This document shows positions 10,871-23,489 of a DNA stretch of 64,000 bases, piece after piece. Location of the stretch: the NCBI GenBank assembly GCA_003640385.1, contig RCAB01000045.1:174093-238092 (forward strand). The letters are read 5' to 3'. The notes beneath the pieces are model-generated. The model ran no database searches. It was not told where the DNA came from and saw only the letters and a program-made list of their open reading frames with translations. A program made the position numbers and the translations under genes. Numbering within the stretch: the first letter of the stretch is position 1; each line of letters starts with the position of its first letter. Source of the DNA: Setaria digitata. Its lineage: Eukaryota; Nematoda; Chromadorea; Rhabditida; Setariidae.

Positions 10871-13800
10871 CTTCCCTTTTTGTCTAAAACAAGACGTTAA
10901 TTAATTAATCTGACGTCAATCAGCAAGGAGCAACTCCAAACAAAATTAAATCAGTTTTTAGTTTTTATTTTGAATGCCCTATTTGTTTGAATTTCCTAGT
11001 ATCATATGGTTTTAATAAGATGAACAGAATAAGAGGCTTCAGCGCAAAGATCGCTCTATGATACAAAAAGGAAAAGAGGATGGAAGTAAAAAAATATGCA
11101 AATATAGTTCACAGAAAAGAGTTTCAGGTAAGCAGTTTAACTTTTCACTGTTTTAGCTAACTACCTTAATTCAGTTCGTGTTGAAATGGCGAGAGAGTTT
11201 TATGAATAGCAAATGACAGGTGGGAGAGGTTTAATTGTCCTTGGATGAAGAAATTTGCATGTTGTGGAAAATTTGCTTAACCATGCAAAGGAATTCGTCG
11301 GTCAGAGACGCCTCCATATGCGATAGATGATCATAGCAGAAAACTAATATAAATGACCAAAAAAGAGTTGTCTTCAAGTACCCTTGGCCGGGAATTGTTC
11401 AGAAAATTGCGTTTAAGTAGTCAAGCCTGGACAAATAAAGTGCCACATAAGTTCGTTTAAAACAAGTTCTATTCCACTGAATAAGCAAGATAAGAATTAA
11501 TTATATTGAGAGCTGCATTTTCAAACTAAAAAAATCAACCTGAAAGAATTGCTAAGGAAAAATGAAAAATATAGGACAATACAATAAAACAGTCACACAT
11601 TGATGCTAATTTGACAGCCCGTTGTACCTGGATGATTTCTTTATGTCAATGATGAAGTGGTTCATAGAGAAGTTAAACTCTAGAAAATTCTTTTGTCCAG
11701 AACTTAAGAAGATTAAGAGTAATCAAAAATAATAAATGTGTAAAATCTGTCTGCAGCAGAAACAGTGATTTCGAGCAGAGACAGAACACTAATGATAATT
11801 GAGGATAGAGTAGTAATTGAAGGGATAATTGGGAGAAGTTCATTGGAAGTCGAAGATAAATACAATTCTTATCGAGAAGAGGATTATTAGTGCAACTTCG
11901 ATGAGGCACAAAGTGTTACTGTTCAGAAATCATTTTGCCAATCTTTTCTATTTGAATAGCTTCAAAGGTGCAGTAGACAGGGAACAAAGAAATTTGAGAA
12001 TTAGCTTTCTTACCAATGAATCTCATTCGAGGTGTGACTGACAATGACAAGCTATAAGGCTGTCAACGTCGCCTTGAAAAATTCACTTTTTGGTTCATAT
12101 AAAAAGTATACTCCATCAGTGTCTAATCATTAATTAGTAATTTCAGTTAAAAGACAAGATAATAAAGAAGTAATACGACATTTTCCTAGATAATTGAGTT
12201 GAATTAAGATAAATTATATAAAGCATCATCCTGTCTCAGTTACAATATATAAATTTGAATGGCAGGAAAAGCAGTTAGTTCTGTTTCAGAGATGTTGATT
12301 GATGATGTTAAACATAAGTTGGAAGAGATAATTTGTAATGCTAATTGTGAATTAACAAATTGTGATTGCTGGTATCGGCAGGGAGAGGAGATAAATAGAT
12401 AAAAGGTTACGAAAGTGGTGATAAGCAGCGAAAGTGAAGTAATGGGAGGAATAACTTCGCATTTCTTATGGCTCGATATGAATAGAGTTTGTTGGGATTA
12501 AAGTGATTAAGCAGCCGGAGAATGCGTACGTAGACTGCTGTTGCTGAAGTGTTAATTGACGACCTGAGGTACTGGCAGCATCATCACATCATCCTGGCTG
12601 CTATCTCATCTCGAACCCTGATGCCCATGTCCAGCTAGCCGTTGTCTTGTCCCGTCCATCGCATCTTTGCCTTTCCTTCATCTCTTCCTTTTCTTCGATC
12701 TTGTGGAGCGCAAATCTTCGAGATATATACATATACATTCCAAATATATAAGTATAAGTACACATGCACATACACAAATTCATTCCTCAAGCACTCCTTA
12801 CTTATTGATTAAATTTTTGCAAAATGATAAATTTCGAATTAGGCGGAGAGGGAAGCAGGGGAAGCATTTTCATGGGCGAGCAAATGACGTTGCTGATGAT
12901 CAGTCAGGGATTTATCGAACGACTTGAAAACTTCTTGCACAATAGATCATGGAAGTTTCTGAGATAAAATTTCTACACAACTTAATCTGACTCGTCGCTT
13001 AATTTGAGACAGAACTGTACTTTTGTTTATCAACTTGTGCAAATGCCGCTGCCAGCCATCTGATTCCATTTTTAATCTATGGAATGAATAAAGAAGAAAA
13101 TTCGGCTTCTATTTTCTGAGCAACCAGTGAATCCTAGAACAGAGCAAAACAGCGAAACAGGAAGATGTTTAATTAATAACTTTGGATTATCGAAGTTTTG
13201 CTGTAATGCACAAAACTATCCCGCAAAATTTTGCAATTCTTTTTCAAATTTTCGTGCATTAAAACAATTGAATGCTCATTCATCTGTCTTCTTCGACTAA
13301 AATATTAGATATAGATACAGGTAGGGACAATGGTTCCTCTGCTTTTAGCTAGGCATAAGCTAAATTTTTGTTTTAAGATAATTTATGAAGGGAAATTAGA
13401 GAAAAGATTTAATCATTTCCAAGACACAACTGTGGTCAACAAATTAGGTCGGAAAAGCAGCTGGAATTCTCGCTTATATTTCTTTCACAGCCAGTTAATC
13501 TATCTCGCTAGTTGTAGTTTCTTTAATAAGATTTAGATCTTGCTTTTGAATTGAAGTTTTTGAAGATCAATTTTCATCTTGCAAGATTTAAAAAAAAAAA
13601 ACTTTTTTCGTATTCCTGCACAAAATTTTCTGCCTTCACTACCACATCAATAACAAAAATAAAAATGTATCTGCTGTTAACACTTCATGTTAATCTCACT
13701 AATGAATAGTCACAATGCTTTTTATTGCACTTAAAAGGAATCAAACAAAACTGAGTCGAATATAATAATAATGTTTTGGCATATCTACTTAAAAAGGCAT

Positions 13801-13936
13801 AAGCTGGTAAGGTTTCAACATGATACGAGTCGACTATTGCGGCAAGCATTAATTAAAATTGCTTACTTGGTAATTGGTCTGAACAAACATATGACAATAC
13901 TGTCTAAAACGATTAATTCTTTGGAAATTATTTAAC
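10871..13936. other. Intergenic or intronic region
   Basis: No gene can be assigned with confidence. It may contain 3' exons of the membrane-protein gene that begins at 17623. One small piece at about 12020-12045 on the minus strand has both a good acceptor and a good donor. A 47-codon frame at 12259-12402 is listed separately. Confidence 0.4.
12259..12402 (+). CDS. Candidate small ORF, 47 aa
   Basis: An ATG-to-TAA frame starting MAGKAVSSVSEMLIDD and ending with a Cys-rich part (CNANCELTNCDCW). The composition looks protein-like for such AT-rich sequence. There is no recognisable domain, signal peptide or spliced partner, so it may be chance. Confidence 0.2.
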   Translation: MAGKAVSSVSEMLIDDVKHKLEEIICNANCELTNCDCWYRQGEEINR

Positions 13937-16900
13937 GAATTCGGCCCTTGATGTTTGGAAATATAAGCCATGGCCTATATTGCTCAGATGACAGTGGAAG
14001 GGGGGCAAACGGCCAAACTTTACTGAAAGTGGTTGCCGATGAAGAAAGCGGTCGAAAATTGAAAATGATAAAGACACAGCGAGTCTGGCTTGCAAAGCAA
14101 TTAGTTTAGCATAGTTTTGTTAAGCTTGACTAGGCGACATCTAGAAAGGAAAGCGAAAACAGCAATATTTAATCCCATACTAATGAAGCTATTTCTCTAT
14201 TTTTTATTTGAAAAAAAAAAATTAATTGGACAGCAAATTCCTATAAAAATACTAAACATGGAGGAGGCTCTAGAATTACCGCAGTTTACCTGAATCTTTT
14301 ATACCTTCAATTAAGAAAATTCCACTGTTTGGACAATAGATTTTTTTACTGATCGATTTCTCAATTTTTGAATTAAAAAAAGCTCATTTCTCGAAAAATT
14401 TAAATTGCTTTACACTTATGTCAATGAAAGAGTGAACGAGTAAATTATGAAAAACACAAAAATGACCTTAACTGCATAAATTTAATCATGCTTTCTTATG
14501 AGCAAGGTTTAAAGCCCCAACTTTGTGATCTTGGCATATTTGGTATTTCAGGTATTACATTCAACTTTAACTTTTATTTCAATAACAAAGAAAATGTAGT
14601 AAAAAACTCAGCATGAACTTCATAGCATAATTAAAAAAAAAAACATGTTTGTGAATGAACTTAGAAGAATATTTTTAAAAGTAACTTTTTTTGAAGCTCA
14701 TTTAAATTTGGTTTTAGATTGATCAATTTGATCATAATGCCGGTAAGATTTAACCCATCTAAAAAAGATTTCTCAGATGAATTATAAATTTAAAAACAAT
14801 AAAGAAACAAGGGTTCGAATGGGTGGAATATTCAGGAGAACGAATAAGGGTTATACTGATAATGGAAATATATATTTTTCTTTCTGTTTCAAAATTTCTT
14901 ACAATTGACGCAAACGGACCTAAAATCCCATTTTACTAAATTTATTTCCATGTACAAATTAGTCAAATAAATGCGATATCAGCCACAAAACATCGTTAGG
15001 GACTTCTATAAAAAGGCCAATTTTTATAGACTCTGAAGATTTCTACAGTGACCATACACTTGAAACTGTCAAATTTGTTCCAGTAATTGGAAGTGATATT
15101 CCTGAATAAATTTTACTTAGCACCTTATTATACAAACGTATACTTGACCTTACAAAGGAAACGAGTACTAACTCTAAATATACAAAGTTGATGTAGAATT
15201 TCAGGCAAATGTAAAGCAAATCAAAATTTTTTGAAGAACTTGTGAAATGAAAACTTATGTAGTGACTTTTTAAATAATATTCTGAACTTCGAGAATCATA
15301 AATGAAGACAGCCAGCGCTCTGAAAAGAGAAGATATGCATTTTTAACTCATGGCTCAATTTTTTGGTTAGAAATTTCTTACATGAAGACTTACTTGAAAA
15401 TCAACGTAAGAATGAAGTTTTTACAAATGCAACGTTCCAGATATTTATTATAGGATAAAGGGGAACTAGCTCTACCAATTTCTTTCTGACGAGGCTTTTA
15501 GAAAGTTTACCACTAATTTCGAGAGACAACATACAATTCCAATTGTAACTGTGTCAAGCAGTAAAAGAAATAATAGGATAATAGTCGGATTCCACTCCAA
15601 ACTAAAAGCGAGCTTAATTCGAACCTTTCCTTGAGACAATTAAGATTTAACGGTGCAGACGATGTGATAAATCTCTCATCAATGTCTCTGCTTGCATAAA
15701 TTTTACTCTTTAAATAAGTGCAGCAATAATATTTCGCTATTATCATTACAGTTAGAAAACAAGAAATTACCTGAATAATTCTAAATGAAAATACATAAAA
15801 ATGATTCAAGGATGAAAAAGATAGAAAAGCTTTTGCTGTATATATACATGAGATGACTAACTGCTAAATAACAGACATCTTAATGAAATTGAAAAACGAC
15901 AAATTACTCAAGATACGAACTTGCAAGTTGTGACTTCAATGAAATCAGTGAAACTGAATATCAATTATAGTTTCATCATTTACCATCTAGTCAGAACTAG
16001 TAGAAAAACCTCATCATATCAAATGGTGATAATAAGAAATTCTAATACGCTAATAGCTAATTTTTTCTAATTCGCTAATAATTCTAATAGTTATTTGTTA
16101 ATTCGTCAAAATTTCGAAAATTCTGCAGACATTTTTTTATCCAGACAAACTGTCCATTACCATTACAATTTCTCCCGCATACAAAAATACTAAAGTTGAA
16201 TTTTTTTTTTTTTTTTTTGAAATTAGTGCTAATATGCTGTATGCGAAAAACACATTTAAAACACATACATAAAAGATGAAGTGATTATGATTTAAATTTG
16301 CAGAGAGAAAAGTGACTGAAAATAGAACTTACATTCAAAAGTAAAAGTATCAAATGCACTAATTTTTTAACTATTTAATTTCCTTCAAGATGTGTATTTT
16401 TTTTGGATTTCATCTTTGTTTTGTTTTAACTTTAAAAAATTCTCCATTGCTGAAATTACTGAAAAAAAAATATGAAAATTTATATTATTTTACCCATAAT
16501 AGAATGAGAGTGTAAAAAAGAAGGAAATGAACAATTTACTGAAGAGAGGGAAAGGGAGCAGAAAGAGAAAAGAGTTGTAGTTGGAGTAACACTGTGATGA
16601 AAGGTTCGGCATCCCTCGGGAACCCTGACAATTACATTTTTTTCACAGAAAACTGGAAAAGGAAAAATAATGAGAACGTGCATATAAAATGGATTGAAAT
16701 GGCAGGCAGGTAGTTTCATGAAAGGATATGAATTAGATGCAACAAATAAGTAATACTACAGTATTATACAACAACTTCCAAGGATTCCTAAAATCAATGA
16801 AACTTGTTTTTTAATTACAAATTTATACAAAATATGAGACAGCATTACAGCTACTGAAGATTTGATTAACCAACTGTCAATACAGTAAAAGAACGATTAA

Positions 16901-17623
16901 CATCAACTTATAAAATGGCAACTAACTACAGTAGACGAGAGGGCAAATTGCGGAAGTTAGGGAAATTTATCTATCTATAATTTAAAACATTTAATTATTT
17001 CTTTGGATTACAAAACAATTTCCGGTATTAGCGATGAAAAAATCTACATTTCACTAGTCACAATTTAGTCGGTGAGTAGTATTTTTGTTTAAAAGAAACT
17101 CAATTTTAATCAAATTTAAATAATTTATGTATGAATTCCATTTTCTAATGAGCAGTAACGATTGCTCTGCTCTGGGCTTGTTATTATAAGCTCTCATTTT
17201 GTTAAAAAAAAAAAGTAAGTTATATATGCTGAAATGTCAGTGAGGCTAAGTTACTTTCATTACGAAAGAACGGAAAACGATGTATTTTACCATTTATTTT
17301 TCAAAAAAAAAAAAAAAAAAAAAAAAACCCAGTCAAACTAATTAGACAACTGAAACATTCTAAATCTTTCAACAGCTGTAAATAGCACAATATACTACGA
17401 ATATACCTGAATATTTATAATACACGACAAAAAGTGCTGACTGATAAGGTATAACTATCAAGTGAGGCGTTTCAGAAGGTGCTGTACAGGAGAATGACGG
17501 TAATGTAGTGTGAGAAATATTCCTGTGTTCGGAGTAGTTAAGACGACATAATTTTCCCCACCGTGGATCTGGAAGCTGAATTATAGCGGTAGTTGACGCG
17601 ATCGGATTGAAACAAAAATCCAT
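13937..17623 (-). CDS. Unidentified single-pass membrane protein, multi-exon (3' end unresolved)
   Basis: Four exons join in phase: 17407-17623, 16540-16652, 15625-15770 and 15267-15319. A fifth candidate lies at 13937-14022. The first begins MDFCFNPIASTTAIIQLPDP behind a possible trans-splice acceptor (GTTCAG, about 27 nt upstream). The second carries VFCEKNVIVRVPEGCRTFHH. The third holds a hydrophobic helix (VISCFLTVMIIAKYYCC) followed by a polar segment. The fourth begins ALAVFIYDSRSSEYYLK. The layout of a Cys-containing N-terminal part, one TM helix and an intracellular hydrophobic strand resembles type I receptors. An IL-17-receptor/SEFIR relationship is only a guess. There is no clear signal peptide, so 5' exons may be missing. 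The stop codon is not located. It lies downstream of, and on the same strand as, the TP53INP-like gene. Confidence 0.5.
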
Positions 17624-18207
17624 GTTTTTTGTTGATCCCTTCTCTAACTGAACTCGTGTTTATAATTAGTTCAACGTGTTCACTTTACGATCGTTGTTAC
17701 GACCAGCTAACAGACGACTGGTTTTCTTTGAGCGTGGTTTCGTTTTCGAATCTGTTGCAAAGTGCCCAGCAGCAGTCGATCTGCAGAAGACGCTGGATTA
17801 CTTTTATTATGAATTTGAATTTCTATTTAGAAGAAAAAACCCATTAGTCATCATATCTTCAATCATTTCAAGCTTATTCACCTTTTCGATACCTAATTTC
17901 CTAAATTCTCAGTAAATTCATGTCCCCCCATCCTTCGTAAAAAGTAAGATCTAGTGTTTCAATGACACTAAAGTATTAAATAGGTCATGTAAAGCCTAAA
18001 CCGTACCCTCTTTCATTAGTGTCAACAAAACTGATAGGTGAAATGCAATTACACCAGAGAAAAATAAATACTAGGAAAATATCCAGTAGTGAATTGTAAT
18101 GGTTGTTAATAAACTAACATGAGTAATTGATGGATATCTTTTCCAGAGGCATCAATTGTTTTATCTATTTCACTTTTTTAGCACGTACATAACCAGTAAA
18201 GTTAAAT

Positions 18208-19401
18208 CTACCTTTTCATTTTAGCAGCATTATTGAGCATATTTAATGTTTTATTATTAGGACTGTTGCTGTTGATACTGTTGGAATACTTCTTGTCTGT
18301 ATCACCACTTACCGCTAACACTTCATTTTCGAAAAGCTGCAAAAAAATTCAGTACGCTTCGGGAAAACCCATGAAAATCAAGACTTTCGTAAGAATCAGG
18401 AGTACATTTGCAAGCTTTAAAAAAAGTCCCACCAATGTCAAATGATTTATCAAAGCAAATTATTTACAATAAATTTTACTTGGCGCTCCAGCTCCCTTCT
18501 TTCGATAGCCTTCTGTTTCGCTTGGCGCATTCTTTCAATATGCTTCCCATTCCGTATCCCTCGGCTAAAATCCCAGAAACAGTCGCATCTGACAGTTTCA
18601 TGCGATAGTGCATCATCATGTAAGAGAGCTGATGCAGGTGATAATGACCGCAATGAGTCAGTTATCACTGTCGAAAGTTCGTCATCGATAGCTATCAGAT
18701 CCGGTTCCGGCACAATTACCGGTGTAGAACGGCCAGAAGATAACTGTCCTAGAATAGAGAAAAAATTGCTGGAGGCGCTATAGCAAAAACTACAGCCTTC
18801 GTAAAACATGAGACCAATAAATCAACAGTGTTTTTTTTTTTCACAATTGTTGCACATAACCGTTCACCATAATAATGCTATATGTAGTATTGTTAGTATT
18901 ATACTCAATTAGGCTACATACAACAACGAAATAATAAAGACCCAATTGTTACCATCAAGCAAAATCCAGTCATCATCCTTGGTTTCTGAACTTCCATTTG
19001 GTGATGCAAAAGCAACCAGTTCAGCTGAATTCGTTAGCAATTCAACGTTTTCCTAAAAACAACAATTTTTACAGCCCAACATTTTCACAGCCTTTCTTAA
19101 CAGCAATAATCTAAACAATTTTCTGAAAATAAATTTATCAGAAATTCCTGGAAACACTTTTAGCAAAAAGTTATTTAGAACCCTTTAGCAGTTGGAAACT
19201 AGACTTCCTTACCAGAGAACTGGTCATCAATGATGCATTTATTAAACAACAATCTCGACATTACAAATAAATATGACTCTTATCACACTGAAATTGTCAC
19301 TTTTCTTTGAATATATCGGAAAATGCTTTAAGTCTTACTTTAGTATTGCTGCCATTAACATCCTCACTGCCGAAGAAATAGCCATAGAGACCGTCTAGCA
19401 T
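18208..19401 (-). CDS. TP53INP/DOR-like autophagy protein
   Basis: Four exons in perfect phase: 19339-19401, 18953-19052, 18480-18748, 18208-18336; 186 residues. The protein starts MLDGLYGYFFGSED, a short hydrophobic N-terminus like that of Drosophila DOR. Exon 2 ends KDDDWILLDG, an acidic-led W-x-x-L LC3-interacting region matching the DDEWILVDF motif of vertebrate TP53INP1. The C-terminal half is basic and helical (ERMRQAKQKAIERRELERQ). The length is close to the family's 190-240 residues. TP53INP proteins shuttle from the nucleus to autophagosomes, bind Atg8/LC3 and act as nuclear receptor coactivators. Reading through the exon 3 donor gives an alternative end at 18450 (about 153 residues). 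The call rests on the LIR, N-terminus, size and architecture; the C-terminal motif is not a confident match. Confidence 0.65.
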
Positions 19402-20567
19402 ATTGTAGTTGATTGAACAAGTTGAGAAAATTCAGAAAAAGTTTTCAGAATTGTAAATTTTTCGATAGGAAAACCAGAAACTACGAAAAAGGAATTTCTG
19501 GCACGAAAGTCAGATCAGAAGTGGGGAAATTATGGAGCTAGCTGTAAAGAGAATATAGAAAGAAGCTCAAATACTTGGAAGTTTGTAGATGCAGCAATAA
19601 AAGTGACTGTAGTGTCAAAAGGATATGGCGAAGTAAGAAGCAAGTAAGTGAGGATTTTTGTGCGGGGGATGCCTGAAATGACAACTGGAATACTGAAAGG
19701 ATTAATTTATCTCGTAATGAGAGCATTACCAAAATGCTTTCGAACCTGCTTCAATAAAAAATATCAAAAGCAAACTGTAGCGCTTTCTTGCAAAAAGCGA
19801 TACGGTTTATCAATGTAGGCAGGCGAGATAGGTCAGCATTTCCCAATCTTGAAGGTAAGTGAAAACATTTTTGAAGTTTTGAAAGGGAACAATTATGATA
19901 TAGAACATCACAATGAGCGAAAGGATGGGAAAAGTTTCTGTGCTCGTTGCCTTGTCCTTGACCGAGACATTTCGCACTGGGTGAGGAGTGCTAATATATG
20001 TTCAGCTCTTAAACAATGTTCATACAATGCTTACACAGCATACTTTTGGTAAGAAATGATAAGTATTCGAATTCTGCCATAAAATGTCGAACTTATATAG
20101 GCACATTGAGACAAGAGATATCTCGTCATTTAATCTCGTAGTTATTTTCACAACAGCTAATACAGCTATCTGACCATACAGTTACTTGTCTGGGAGCTAT
20201 AAAGTTGTAGTGCATGGAAAGATGTAATTTAAATTCTCACTAAGGATAACAGGATCATGAGAATTCTTGAGTTTGATCTTTAAGCATACTACGAAAAAGG
20301 TGAATGAATACTAGTGAAGCAAATAACAAAAAATGTTTTCTCTTTTAAATGAAAAATGGAAACTGTGCCCTGGTGATACTGAGATGTATTATTATACTAA
20401 GTATGCACTTCTCTCCTGTTTCTTTGTGTGCAGTCCAGATGATCAGTAATAACTGTGCACCACTCTACAATTTCCTCAAGCTAACAACTTCGATTCAGTG
20501 ATTTGCAGGAAAAGCACTGTTGATTGAAGCATACTGGAGAAAGGTGACGACTCCAATGAATTCTTAC

Positions 20568-20638
20568 AGGAAACGTAAATTTGTGAGGAAGTTCACAGTT
20601 CTGAATGAGCCACAGGAGTAGTAATTTCAGCGTTTCCC
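20568..20638 (-). CDS. Candidate isolated exon
   Basis: The piece has a TTTGCAG acceptor and a CCT|GTAAGA donor. It reads ETLKLLLLWLIQNCELPHK then FTFP without a stop, entering in phase 1 and leaving in phase 0. The sequence looks like part of a helical domain, but no neighbouring exon could be joined with confidence. Confidence 0.25.
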
Positions 20639-21964
20639 CTGCAAATGAAAAATCCGTTATTTGGGAGTGTGTTGAATCTTCTTTAGAATGTAGTATGATT
20701 AATAACGGTGAAGGTGGCACTGGTGGCACCAACTAATGCCGCCGTGCTCACAGAAAATTTTTTGAGAAAGCTTCCTTGTCGTAAAAACACACTATCACTT
20801 AAGACATATCATTTTCTTCCACAAGCAAACAAAACAACATCAATCTACTCTTTGTTTGCAAGTTGATTTTTTCTCTCAATAACATATCGAAGGCACCGCT
20901 TCCCTTTATTCAAAGATTTTTTTCGTTCATTTTATAAACACATTTTCTTAAAAAAAATTGCCACAACTGTCACAGCCTGAACTGAGCTTTGGCATCATAT
21001 TATTGAAGCAGTTCAAAAAAAAAATTTAAGGCAACTATAAAAAAAAAAAAAAAAATCATAACAACCATGACTTTCAACGAGAAGCTGAATATGTATGGAA
21101 CTTGTAGACATATAAAAAAAAAACCCCTACATCTTAAAATTAAACCAAACAACGTGACTTTTGTATTGACTGCAGTAAATATTACTAAATGATGAGATCA
21201 ACCGGCAACATTTAAAGCACTTAACTACTAATTTTCCTATAATTCTTCCTTGAAGATACAAATTACGTTACCACAAATTCTGCATTATACGGAGCACAAT
21301 GAAAACATCTGCCAGTGCTTCTCAGTAACTCAAATTAAATGAAGACATACAAGGCAAATTTCAAAGTATTTTGTGAATAACTCGGAATTTATCTAATTTA
21401 TATGTTTTATTAAATTTAAAGATATTTAACTGGAATAATTCCGATGAGAAAACGTACTTCCAAGGAACGGAGCATGTCTCTGAAGGATTAAAATATATAA
21501 ACACATACAGATCGTATCACCTGTAACACTTCCTTTTCATATGGCCATTTAATGATCCTCGATTCACAAGAATATATCTAAGGATCCAGAAATCAATGCG
21601 GTCATTGGAATAGATTTATTTGAAGGAGAGATGTTTATTCAATAGTAATTCACTGTAGGTTTGCTCAGATTATCCTTTTTATGTCCACCAATTTCGATGT
21701 AAGATGGGATGTGCGGACAAATATAAATACATATATCATGTCACACTGTGCCACATGACCAAATGAAATAATGTCAACAATGTCTGTCCATTAGGGTAGA
21801 AATGGCTGGGTTAATTTTCAGGTACATGTGTCAGCAGAACTGCTAACTGCAACAAATAAATTGAAATCTAAAATAGATCTAATTAGAGATGGATAATTCT
21901 TGACCCCTGCTTACTCTGGATGGACGAATGGTCTCATGTAGCAATAAGGAATAATAAGCACTGA

Positions 21965-22277
21965 ATAATAATAATAATAATAATTAATAATAATAGTTAA
22001 TGATAATAATAATAATTATTAATAATAATAATAATGATTAATAATAATAATAAACAACAATAATAAATAATAATAATAATAAACAATAACAATAAATAAT
22101 AATAATAAATAATAGTAAATAATAATAAATAATAACAAATAATAATAATAAATAATAATAGCAAACAATAATAATAAACAATAATAATAACAGACAATAA
22201 TAATAATAAACAATAGTAATAATAAACAACAATAATAGTAAACAATAATAATAATAAACAATAGTAATAATAAATGA
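21965..22277. repeat. Imperfect AAT trinucleotide microsatellite
   Basis: About 310 bases built almost entirely of AAT/TAA units, interrupted by single-base changes (AAC, AGT, GAT) at irregular spacing. The interruptions indicate an old array. Long open frames on the complementary strand, coding only Ile, Tyr and Leu, are products of the repeat and not genes. Confidence 0.95.
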
Positions 22278-23489
22278 TAAGCACCGTTTCCACTGTCGAG
22301 AAAGTGATTTTGTTTTTTACAATTTGTGACGAAATGCTTCAGGTAATTAGGCCAGCAGCTGACCTAATAAAATGGATGTGTTTGTGTACACGCACAGAAC
22401 GTGGGGGGTATGCAGAAATTTCCACCGCAACCTTTACGAATAACTAACACTTCAAAATTTGAATCGATCGATCAGACATCTACCATCAAGCAATTTGCTC
22501 CATTTCAAAAATTTCACTACAATGAGCAATATAAAGGAGTAACCTATTTGTCTTGTCCTAAAGTACGAATTATGATTAAATGATATAAATTTTTGGAATA
22601 AGAGCAGTAAAATGGAAGAGATATTTTAACCAAGCAACCAATAAACAACACTGCAGCAGCTAAAACAGCAAGCCATGCATGCACGAAACGTCACAATTGG
22701 CAGCAGCACATGCAGTTGTGAACAATTATAAACTGAACCTTGTCAAACTGATTTAGTTATAAACAGCTTAGTACAACAAGAATGCCCTGATGACTATGAA
22801 AGTACCGTAACAGTTCGCTCGTTCAGAATAACAACACCTGAGTATAAAATGACCGTTCGCATTCACATTTACAGCTACCAACAGAGCTACTGACAGGGCT
22901 GCTATTCTACTACTGAGATTAGTGTTGCCTACGTCAATCTAGAGACAAAAATGAAAAAACTTGTTAAAAACATGGTGGTATTTCTCGTGAAATAAAAGAC
23001 GTAGTCAGAGGAGGAAAGATATGCGTAAATTTTTCTGACATCGATTTTCTTCTTCTCGTTCTCCCCCTCTCGCGTCAAGAGCAAAAATCGAATTTTTCGA
23101 AGGATAAGCCGGCATCTGTTTGAATGAAGAGCACATGATTGAGAAGAAAAACAAATAATTATGGTTCTCCTCACCCTCTTCATGAAAACTTCGTGTTAGA
23201 CTGAAGATTGAAATCACATAGCGTAACACTGAAAATAGGGTCAGGTCATCAAATATCTCTTCATTCCAGAATTTTGCTTCAACAGTGTGGAAGGAGAGCA
23301 CCGAAGACGCACGAAATGATTACTCTTAAGTATTTCCTATTTCTCAAAGGAAGCCAAATATCTGATGCAAACTACAGCCATCTTTACCAGCAAATACTTG
23401 AAATCATTAGTTTCTTTGGGACTCTTGCCTGTATTCTTATACATCCCAGAAAGGCACTGATCTAGATGAGCTATGATAAGTGATGGTCT

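Noticed and set aside
15513..15809. Single 98-codon ORF as a complete gene
   Set aside because: Its middle part (15625-15770) is better explained as one exon with a clean acceptor and donor that joins in phase to neighbours.
21997..22293. Open frames of 64-98 codons on the minus strand made of Ile, Tyr, Leu and Val
   Set aside because: They are translations of the AAT microsatellite in three frames; no splice context or real protein composition.
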